Below, in pieces: positions 1-3,438 of a stretch of 9,442 nt of DNA. The translations under genes were made by a program, and so were the position numbers. Source of the DNA: Candidatus Caccousia avistercoris. Lineage in GTDB: Bacteria; Bacillota; Clostridia; Oscillospirales; Acutalibacteraceae. The notes beneath the pieces were generated by a model. It was not told the DNA's origin, made no database searches, and worked only from the letters and a program-made list of their open reading frames with translations. How positions within the stretch are numbered: the first letter of the stretch is position 1; the number at the start of each line of letters is the position of its first letter. Where the stretch lies: NCBI GenBank assembly GCA_018715025.1, contig DVMK01000069.1, positions 1 through 9,442 on the forward strand. The letters run 5' to 3'.

Positions 1-60
1 TAGCACTTTGCGCATGCTTTGTCTCTAAAATTGATTTCCGTGGGGCAACTCCCTTTTCTC

Positions 61-89
61 TTGCTTTTTGGCGGAATTTGTGTTATTCT
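61..89 (+). promoter_or_regulatory. Putative promoter of the small toxin-like ORF
   Basis: TTGCTT at 61-66 and TATTCT at 84-89 are separated by 17 bp, a fair sigma-A-type match. Transcription would start near 96, giving a leader of about 75 nt before the ATG at 171. No experimental support; the -35 and -10 each differ from consensus at two positions. Confidence 0.45.
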
Positions 90-170
90 GTCTCTGGCTC
101 TCTTTGGAGGGCTGGGCGCTGCACAAGTCGGCGGGCGGTTAGTCACATCCCCAGAGAGGGGGTGAGGCTC

Positions 171-248
171 ATGCGTATCACATTACATATCGGGCGGTTC
201 ACCGTTACGATTATTGTGAAAAGCAGAAACCGCCACCGGGCAGGGTGA
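171..248 (+). CDS. 25-residue toxin-like peptide (candidate type I toxin)
   Basis: The ORF starts at ATG 171 behind a strong Shine-Dalgarno stretch (AGGGGGTGA, 157-165) and ends with TGA at 246-248. The peptide begins MRITLHIGRF, continues with a hydrophobic TVTIIV stretch and ends in a basic tail (KSRNRHRAG). A short hydrophobic core with a charged C-terminus is the general build of type I toxins, although about 14 nonpolar residues is short for a membrane span. CATCCCC (146-152) can pair with GGGGGTG (158-164), burying the Shine-Dalgarno site, as in known type I toxin mRNAs. The last codons lie inside a bidirectional terminator hairpin, and a consensus antisense promoter faces the gene. I do not recognise it as Fst, TxpA, Ldr, Hok or another named family. 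It could instead be a non-toxic leader peptide. Confidence 0.5.
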   Translation: MRITLHIGRFTVTIIVKSRNRHRAG

Positions 249-309
249 CGGTTTCTTTTGAAGCTGTAACTTTGTATCTGGGCTAACCGCTTGCCGCAGC
301 GCCCTTTCT
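217..309 (-). ncRNA. Predicted antisense RNA opposing the toxin-like ORF
   Basis: A perfect-consensus minus-strand promoter at 316-344 predicts a start near 309, and the first terminator-like hairpin downstream ends near 217, giving an RNA of about 90 nt. It has no convincing ORF. It covers the last 30 or so bases of the small ORF, the shared terminator and the 3' arm of the inverted repeat. Its 5' region can fold by itself (GGGC with GCCC, CGCT with AGCG). The role is inferred from position and promoter strength: antitoxin RNA of a type I pair. Ends are approximate. Confidence 0.55.
226..259. terminator. Bidirectional terminator shared by the convergent sense and antisense units
   Basis: Positions 226-237 pair with 244-255 (12 bp with one C-A mismatch, loop of about 6 nt). 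On the plus strand it runs into TTTCTTTTG; on the minus strand the stem is followed by TGCTTTT. The stop codon of the small ORF lies in the right arm. The T-tracts are moderate, so some read-through is plausible. Confidence 0.6.
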
Positions 310-315
310 ACGTTC

Positions 316-344
316 ATTATAGGCCACCACGGCCACCATGTCAA
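316..344 (-). promoter_or_regulatory. Perfect consensus sigma-A promoter for the antisense RNA
   Basis: On the minus strand TTGACA (339-344) is followed after exactly 17 bp by TATAAT (316-321). Both hexamers match the vegetative consensus completely. No protein-coding gene lies downstream on that strand inside the window; the transcript runs directly into the convergent toxin-like unit. A strong constitutive promoter facing a weaker one is what a type I antitoxin RNA needs. Confidence 0.85.
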
Positions 345-377
345 GCCCTGGGCGCTATGCCTGGGGCTTTTCTTTTT
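345..377 (+). terminator. Rho-independent terminator, plus strand
   Basis: GCCCTGGGCG (345-354) pairs with TGCCTGGGGC (358-367), including G-T pairs, with a 3-nt loop, followed by TTTTCTTTTT (368-377). It would stop plus-strand transcripts that pass the first hairpin at 226-259. It overlaps the 3' end of the convergent RHH gene; the loop is that gene's stop codon. On the minus strand no T-tract follows, so it should not stop RHH transcription. Confidence 0.7.
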
Positions 378-588
378 CCGCCCCCTCAGAGGCCGCAGGA
401 GCGCCGTTGTCTCTCTCTATTGTTTCGTCAATAGCACGATTAATAAAGCCGTTTACAGATTCCCCCTGTATTGCGGCATGAGTTTGAACCGTGTCATATT
501 TTTGTTTGTCCATTCTCACTCTTGCAACAGCAAATTTCTCCATGTACCTTTGCTGAGCCTTTTTTTGAGCTGGTGTTTTTTCCGCCAT
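355..588 (-). CDS. Ribbon-helix-helix (Arc/MetJ-like) DNA-binding protein
   Basis: A 77-residue protein with the ribbon-helix-helix layout: a basic N-terminus, a short beta strand (about residues 21-26, VARVRM), helix A (about 28-40) and helix B starting at the GESVNGFINRAI motif (42-53). The tail after residue 60 is acidic, Ala/Glu-rich and probably disordered. Proteins of this type dimerise, insert the paired strands into the major groove and usually repress their own promoter; many are antitoxins of type II pairs or copy and transfer regulators of mobile elements. No toxin gene adjoins it in the same direction, so a solitary regulator is more likely. GGAGG stands 7 bases before the ATG (588). 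Its promoter region contains three repeated elements that are likely its operators. It is divergent from the accessory genes that lead to the integrase, so it may repress both directions. Confidence 0.8.
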   Translation of the reverse strand: MAEKTPAQKKAQQRYMEKFAVARVRMDKQKYDTVQTHAAIQGESVNGFINRAIDETIERDNGAPAASEGAEKEKPQA

Positions 589-651
589 GTTTTCCTCCTT
601 TCAGTGAGGGCTATGTATATAAAATATCGATGCCTCCCCATTGTTTATTCA

Positions 652-680
652 ATTATAGCACAAATTTAAATATATGCCTA
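652..680 (-). promoter_or_regulatory. Promoter of the RHH gene (extended -10)
   Basis: On the minus strand TATAAT (652-657) is preceded by TGC, forming an extended -10. Seventeen bases further upstream is TAGGCA (675-680), a poor -35 that lies inside the first copy of the repeated operator-like element. This overlap fits autoregulation by the RHH protein. Confidence 0.6.
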
Positions 681-750
681 GATACATTTTAAACAAATAT
701 AAGCCTAGATATTTGTAAAAGCTACCAATTGATATATAGGCTTAGATATG
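671..750. repeat. Three operator-like repeats between divergent promoters
   Basis: Related AT-rich elements occur at 671-685 (TATATGCCTAGATAC), 697-712 (ATATAAGCCTAGATAT) and 734-749 (ATATAGGCTTAGATAT). The shared core is CCTAGATA or CTTAGATA; the third also contains TAGGCTTA, the reverse complement of TAAGCCTA in the second. The first overlaps the -35 of the RHH promoter; the third fills the spacer of the plus-strand promoter. Placement and spacing suggest cooperative binding by the RHH protein, though the protein-site link is an inference. Confidence 0.65.
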
Positions 751-757
751 CTATACT
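729..757 (+). promoter_or_regulatory. Promoter of the accessory gene cluster
   Basis: TTGATA (729-734) and TATACT (752-757) are separated by 17 bp. The spacer is almost entirely the third operator-like repeat, so a bound repressor would exclude RNA polymerase. Transcription would begin near 764, about 140 nt before the first start codon at 904. A second TATAAT at 757-762 overlaps but lacks a suitably spaced -35. Confidence 0.65.
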
Positions 758-762
758 ATAAT

Positions 763-903
763 CACAGTCAAGAGGACAGCGGAAGCAGACGGAGTAAGCG
801 GAAGCCGAAACAAGAAGGCAGCGTAAGGCCGGGAACGGATACGGAGAAAGGGAAGTACCTGCAAAGCCCCCCGGCGCTGTCCTCAACAAAGGAGGAAAAT
901 GCA
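763..903 (+). promoter_or_regulatory. Structured purine-rich 5' leader with a 10-bp closing repeat
   Basis: The 140-nt leader carries a perfect inverted repeat: GAGGACAGCG (772-781) and CGCTGTCCTC (875-884). Pairing would enclose about 93 nt of purine-rich sequence and end six bases before the GGAGG ribosome binding site (891-895). Inside, AGCGGAAGC occurs twice (778-786 and 796-804). There is no good ORF in it. It could be an RNA control element or just a stabilising fold; I recognise no riboswitch class. Confidence 0.45.
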
Positions 904-1179
904 ATGAGTATCAACGAGATTGACAGCAGAGTGAAGGAGCTGCGGGAGCTCCGCAGGATGGCGGACGAACTGGCCGCAGAAATCGAATCCATTCAGGACA
1001 GCTTGAAAGAGCAAATGCAGGCCCGGGGGCTTGATACCCTCAGCGGGTCTGATTGGAAGATTACCTGGAAGCCCGTCACCAGTAGCCGCATGGATACCGC
1101 CGCGCTGAAGAAGGCCCTGCCAGAGATCGCGGAGCGGTTTATGAAAAGCACCACCAACCGCCGCTTTGTGCTGGCATAA
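904..1179 (+). CDS. Small phage/ICE-type protein of unknown function (91 aa)
   Basis: The start at 904 is set by AAAGGAGG at 888-895; the frame is open further upstream, but the ATG at 748 falls in the promoter. Residues 1-40 are rich in Leu, Glu, Lys and Arg with heptad-like spacing (VKELRELRRMADELAAEIES) and should form a coiled coil. A compact second part follows, with WKITWKPVTSSRMDTAALKK and a conserved-looking end (STTNRRFVLA). From memory, proteins of this build (helical N-terminus, K-x-x-W-x-x-V-x-S-x-R-x-D block, RRF near the C-terminus) are common and uncharacterised in Firmicute prophages and conjugative elements. No enzymatic motif, signal peptide or membrane segment is visible. 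It is the first gene after the repressor-type promoter. Confidence 0.75.
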   Translation: MSINEIDSRVKELRELRRMADELAAEIESIQDSLKEQMQARGLDTLSGSDWKITWKPVTSSRMDTAALKKALPEIAERFMKSTTNRRFVLA

Positions 1180-1186
1180 AGAAAGC

Positions 1187-1276
1187 CCCCATATCCGAAC
1201 CGCCGACCAAGCTAAATGGATATAGGAGCCTGTAACCCCGGAAGGGGGGCTATGGTGACAGTTTATCATAGTCCCC
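1187..1276 (+). promoter_or_regulatory. Structured intergenic leader with mutually exclusive hairpins
   Basis: ATATCC (1191-1196) can pair with GGATAT (1218-1223). Downstream, CCCC (1236-1239) pairs with GGGG (1244-1247), extended by AGCC (1227-1230) with GGCT (1248-1251). Alternatively GGGGGCTATG (1245-1254) pairs with CATAGTCCCC (1267-1276), one wobble. The last two folds use the same bases, so they exclude each other, a typical attenuator arrangement. The AAGGAGG site of the next gene (1287-1293) follows directly. No ORF is present. I recognise no named RNA family. Confidence 0.4.
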
Positions 1277-1303
1277 TCCAAAAAACAAGGAGGAAATAGA
1301 CCG

Positions 1304-1627
1304 ATGAACAAGGAACTGGAAATCATGGAAGATATTATGAGCGCCGTCACGCAGACAAGCGCATGGCAGGAAGCGCAGGAGAAGGATGCTCTTGTGAAAA
1401 GAGCCTGGGAGGAATTGGATCCTCTCATGGAGCAGGCGCGGGGTTATCTTCCGCAAAGCCTGTGGTTCCGTCTGGAAAATGCAGTCAACGGCGTAAGCGC
1501 CGCCCACGGGGACGCGGGAATCCTGTTTGGGATTCATGTGGCCGATGCGATTCGGGCCGTTACTGCCTGCCCTGGGGCGCTCTCCCACCATATAGCAGCC
1601 CGCGTGAAACAGCAGAAGGCAGGATGA
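1304..1627 (+). CDS. Uncharacterised 107-residue accessory protein
   Basis: Starts at ATG 1304 behind AAGGAGG (1287-1293, ten bases away). The protein is mostly predicted helix, with an acidic first half (ELEIMEDIMSAV, EELDPLMEQARGYL) and an Ala/Gly-rich second half (AHGDAGILFGIHVADAIRAV). It has no signal peptide, clear membrane segment, metal-binding cysteine motif or nucleotide-binding loop. I do not recognise the family. The good ribosome binding site, the codon usage resembling its neighbours and its place in a tightly spaced co-directional cluster argue that it is real. It is followed after 16 bp by the next gene. A role in element maintenance or regulation is only suggested by location. 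Confidence 0.7.
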   Translation: MNKELEIMEDIMSAVTQTSAWQEAQEKDALVKRAWEELDPLMEQARGYLPQSLWFRLENAVNGVSAAHGDAGILFGIHVADAIRAVTACPGALSHHIAARVKQQKAG

Positions 1628-1643
1628 AGGGAGAGTGCTCGAA

Positions 1644-1937
1644 ATGCAGCAGATACCACAGGGAGGTTCTAAAGTAGAACGCCCTTCCATGAGTGAAATT
1701 GAGAGAATCCAGAGGTACATAGAGAGAACGAGGATTCCAGAGAAGACAGCAAACTACTATGAACTGACCACTTGTGAATATTCGGCCTTTCTTGAAACTG
1801 CCAGGGACGGAACAAAGAAAGATTCCCTTTGTGACGCGCTTGTACTGGCCTATTATTTCGGTAGGGCGAAAGGCTACCGGGCCGCAAAAAAGCTCCCCAG
1901 GCCGCCCGCTGGGGCCATAGAAGGGGCGGGAACGTAA
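1644..1937 (+). CDS. Uncharacterised small element protein (97 aa; shorter start possible)
   Basis: The frame is open from GTG 1635. I chose ATG 1644 because AAGGGAG (1627-1633) stands ten bases upstream. An alternative is ATG 1689, whose product begins MSEIERIQRYIERTRI, a natural-looking N-terminus, but its ribosome binding site would be too far away. The protein has a basic helical N-terminal part, a middle with TTCEYSAFLETA, and a C-terminal helix ALVLAYYFGRAKGYRAAKK followed by a Pro/Gly tail. The FGRAKGYRAAK pattern is, from memory, frequent in small uncharacterised phage and ICE proteins. No catalytic motif. Its stop codon overlaps the next start (TAATG), indicating translational coupling. 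Confidence 0.65.
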   Translation: MQQIPQGGSKVERPSMSEIERIQRYIERTRIPEKTANYYELTTCEYSAFLETARDGTKKDSLCDALVLAYYFGRAKGYRAAKKLPRPPAGAIEGAGT

Positions 1938-2047
1938 TGAACAACCGGGAAGAATTAATAGAGGCTATCATCCGCATGTTGAATACAGCAAGCATTCAAA
2001 CGCTGCGGGTTGTGCACTTCTTCTCCATGAAGTTGCTGCAGCATTAG
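1937..2047 (+). CDS. 36-residue accessory protein, translationally coupled
   Basis: ATG 1937 shares its A with the TAA of the preceding gene (TAATG), so ribosomes can restart here; AAGGGG (1921-1926) is a weak upstream site. The peptide begins MNNREELIEAIIRMLNTA and ends with RVVHFFSMKLLQH. It should form two amphipathic helices: an acidic start, then a segment with alternating hydrophobics. Short proteins of the type NREE-ELIxxIIxxL...LR are, as far as I remember, widespread next to regulators and integrases in clostridial elements and have no assigned role. It is not a recognisable excisionase, which would carry a winged-helix or MerR-like fold and be longer. No transmembrane segment is evident. 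Confidence 0.6.
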   Translation: MNNREELIEAIIRMLNTASIQTLRVVHFFSMKLLQH

Positions 2048-2055
2048 GCTGCTCG

Positions 2056-2095
2056 GCGGGAGGTTTTGGCGCACATTTGGCGCACAACTTCCCGC
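2056..2095. repeat. Tandem 11-bp repeats inside an inverted repeat, upstream of int
   Basis: TTTGGCGCACA occurs twice back to back (2065-2075 and 2076-2086). GCGGGAGGTT (2056-2065) and AACTTCCCGC (2086-2095) form a 10-bp inverted repeat with one wobble around them. The site lies 29-68 bp before the integrase start. Direct repeats next to an integrase gene are commonly arm-type binding sites of the integrase or sites for an excisionase; either would also allow autoregulation of int. The assignment is inference. Confidence 0.6.
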
Positions 2096-2123
2096 GATTT
2101 CATGTTATAAGGTAGGGGGTATC

Positions 2124-3212
2124 ATGAAGAAAAGAGCAGATGGAAGGTATCAAAAGAAAATCACTCTGGCCAGCGGCAAACAGAAATTTGTCTACGGCCG
2201 CACGCTGGCGGAAATCAACCGGCAGGTGGATGAAATCCGCGCCCAGGAACGGGCCGGGCTGGTGCTGGATGATCATACCCTTGTGGGCGAGTGGGCCAAG
2301 AAGTGGCTGGAAACGTACAAGAGCAAAAAGCGCGCAAAAACGGTGTCGATGTATCGCAATGCATACAACAAACACATCATGGAGCATATCGGCGCTATGG
2401 CGCTACGGGATGTCCGCCCGGTACATATTCAGGAGGTAATGCAGGCTGTAGCAGATAAATCGGAAAGCACGCAAAACAAAGTGCTCATCACCCTGAAACA
2501 AATTTTTCGCACGGCAATGGAGAACCATTTAATTTCCAGTAACCCCGCAATGGGTGCCTCCATCACAAAGCACAACGCGCCGCCGAAGAAAAAATATCTC
2601 ACCACAGAAGAAACGAGCGCTCTTTTTGACGCTGCAGCGAAGATAGACGATCATCGGGCCGCGCTGCTTTGCGGCCTCTGCCTGTACTGTGGCCTGCGGC
2701 GCGAGGAAGCCCTGGGCCTGCAATGGGGTGATATCAAAGATGGTGTGCTCACTGTGAACCGGGCTGTAACGTTTATTGGTAATCGTCCTGACCCAAATCA
2801 AGAGTTAAAAACAAAAGCCGCCCACAGGGCAATTCCCATCCCCGCTTCCCTTCAAGCTATGCTCGACTCAGCGCCGCGCCGCAACCTGTATGTTATTACT
2901 ACCGCCGACGGCAACCCCATGACCCAAATAGCATTCAAACGATTATGGGACAAAATAGCGGCTGCTGTTCCCTTTCGGGTAACGCCGCACATGCTGCGCC
3001 ATACCTATTGCACAAGCCTGGTTCTCGCTGGTGTCCATCTCAAACGGGCCCAATACCTCATGGGGCACAGTAGCATTCAGATGACTGCCAATATTTACAG
3101 CCACATCGAGGCGCAGGATGTAGCAAATATTGCGAAAAAAATTGACATCTTTTTCGCCCAAGCGGGGGATGATGGAGAGGGCCCAAAAAATAGAAAAGTA
3201 GTCAAAAAGTAG
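2124..3212 (+). CDS. int: Tyrosine recombinase (site-specific integrase)
   Basis: A full-length 362-residue integrase. Residues 1-45 form a basic arm-binding domain (RADGRYQKKITLASGKQKFVY), about 52-150 the SAM-like core-binding domain, and 155-345 the catalytic domain. Catalytic residues are visible: Arg192 (CGLRREEALGLQW), a Lys in the hairpin at 229 or 231 (ELKTKAAHRAIPIP), His289 and Arg292 (HMLRHTY), His315 (LMGHSS) and the nucleophile Tyr325 (NIYSH). The family cuts and rejoins DNA through a 3'-phosphotyrosine bond, integrating the element at its att site and excising it with a helper. The last residues (RKVVKK) are encoded by the tandem repeat at 3194-3215. AGGGGG (2114-2119) is close to the ATG, so translation may be modest. 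The neighbouring tRNA-Arg is the evident target. A phage or ICE origin is equally possible. Confidence 0.95.
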   Translation: MKKRADGRYQKKITLASGKQKFVYGRTLAEINRQVDEIRAQERAGLVLDDHTLVGEWAKKWLETYKSKKRAKTVSMYRNAYNKHIMEHIGAMALRDVRPVHIQEVMQAVADKSESTQNKVLITLKQIFRTAMENHLISSNPAMGASITKHNAPPKKKYLTTEETSALFDAAAKIDDHRAALLCGLCLYCGLRREEALGLQWGDIKDGVLTVNRAVTFIGNRPDPNQELKTKAAHRAIPIPASLQAMLDSAPRRNLYVITTADGNPMTQIAFKRLWDKIAAAVPFRVTPHMLRHTYCTSLVLAGVHLKRAQYLMGHSSIQMTANIYSHIEAQDVANIAKKIDIFFAQAGDDGEGPKNRKVVKK

Positions 3213-3215
3213 TCA
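3194..3215. repeat. Tandem 11-bp repeats at the int 3' end (likely arm-type sites)
   Basis: AAAAGTAGTCA occurs twice without a gap (3194-3204 and 3205-3215). The repeats overlap the last codons and the stop codon (TAG, 3210-3212) of int. GTGGTCA- or GTAGTCA-like tandem repeats at this position are, from memory, typical arm-binding sites of tRNA-targeting integrases of Firmicute elements. They lie about 70 bp from the tRNA 3' end, a suitable distance for a bridged intasome. Confidence 0.7.
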
Positions 3216-3234
3216 GAACCATTATGAGATAAGA

Positions 3235-3281
3235 AAAACCGCATAGCACATGCCCAAAAAATGGCTGTGCTATGCGGTTTT
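3235..3281. terminator. Strong bidirectional terminator between int and tRNA-Arg
   Basis: AAAACCGCATAGCACA (3235-3250) and TGTGCTATGCGGTTTT (3266-3281) form a perfect 16-bp inverted repeat with a 15-nt loop. The plus-strand side ends in TTTTCTCT, the minus-strand side in TTTTTCTTATC. It can end both the int mRNA and the tRNA-Arg transcript. It lies on the element side of the tRNA, so it replaces whatever terminator the tRNA had before integration. Confidence 0.85.
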
Positions 3282-3284
3282 CTC

Positions 3285-3361
3285 TGGCGCGCCCGAAGGG
3301 ACTCGAACCCCTGACCTTCTGATTCGTAGTCAGACACTCTATCCAGCTGAGCTACGAGCGC
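3285..3361 (-). tRNA. tRNA-Arg (anticodon ACG), integration target
   Basis: A 77-nt tRNA including an encoded CCA. The acceptor GCGCTCG pairs with CGGGCGC (one G-T pair), the discriminator base is G, and the D arm is GCTC with GAGT. The anticodon stem TCTGA/TCAGA encloses the loop CTACGAA, giving anticodon ACG, read as ICG after A34 deamination and decoding CGU, CGC and CGA. The T arm AGGGG-TTCGAGT-CCCTT is normal. The gene is intact although an element is inserted at its 3' end, so the element side of the att site restores the tRNA 3' sequence. The promoter at 3392-3420 and the terminator at 3235-3281 serve it. Confidence 0.96.
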
Positions 3362-3364
3362 GTG

Positions 3365-3420
3365 TAGCAGCTTCTTTCAAGCTGCTATAGTATCTTAGCA
3401 TATTTTGCGGGGAATTGCAA
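3365..3420 (-). promoter_or_regulatory. tRNA-Arg promoter with a leader hairpin
   Basis: On the minus strand TTGCAA (3415-3420) and TAAGAT (3392-3397) are 17 bp apart, placing the start near 3385. A perfect 9-bp inverted repeat (TAGCAGCTT, 3365-3373, with AAGCTGCTA, 3379-3387) covers the short leader just before the tRNA 5' end. It could mark the 5' leader for processing or act as a weak terminator for the upstream glycosidase gene, although no T-tract follows. Confidence 0.6.
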
Positions 3421-3438
3421 GCTTTTTTTCCAGATTTC

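Larger units (their letters stand above)
114..304. repeat. Bipartite inverted repeat flanking the toxin-like ORF
   Basis: GGGCGCTGC (114-122) and GCGGTTAG (135-142) recur in inverted orientation as CTAACCGC (283-290) and GCAGCGCCC (296-304). In RNA, the leader of the plus-strand transcript could pair with its own 3' region over 17 bp. The predicted antisense RNA carries the same sequence as the sense leader near its 5' end. Confidence 0.8.
1..3284. mobile_element. Right-hand part of an integrative element inserted at tRNA-Arg
   Basis: A complete tyrosine recombinase gene ends 72 bp from the 3' end of a tRNA-Arg gene, the usual layout of ICEs, prophages and genomic islands that use a tRNA 3' end as attB. 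Everything to the left is less GC-rich than the chromosomal genes right of the tRNA and consists of short accessory genes. Tandem 11-bp repeats flank the integrase, as expected for arm-type sites. I find no second copy of the tRNA 3' end in the window, so the far attachment site must lie left of position 1. No conjugation, replication or virion gene is visible, so ICE, prophage and simple island cannot be told apart. No excisionase is recognisable. Confidence 0.8.

Noticed and set aside
3..248. Open frame from the left edge running into the 25-codon ORF
   Set aside because: The upstream part covers the promoter and hairpin leader, is Cys/Arg/Ser-rich without a domain, and the strong ribosome binding site points to ATG 171.
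355..588. RHH protein as the antitoxin of a type II pair with a neighbouring toxin
   Set aside because: No RelE-, HicA- or MazF-like gene adjoins it in the same direction; the nearest small ORF converges with it and has type I features.
748..903. N-terminal extension of the 91-residue gene to ATG 748
   Set aside because: That ATG lies between the -35 and -10 of the promoter, and AAAGGAGG is placed for ATG 904.
2056..2095. CRISPR-like repeats at 2065-2086 and 3194-3215
   Set aside because: Only two gapless 11-bp copies at each site with no spacers; better explained as integrase-related sites.
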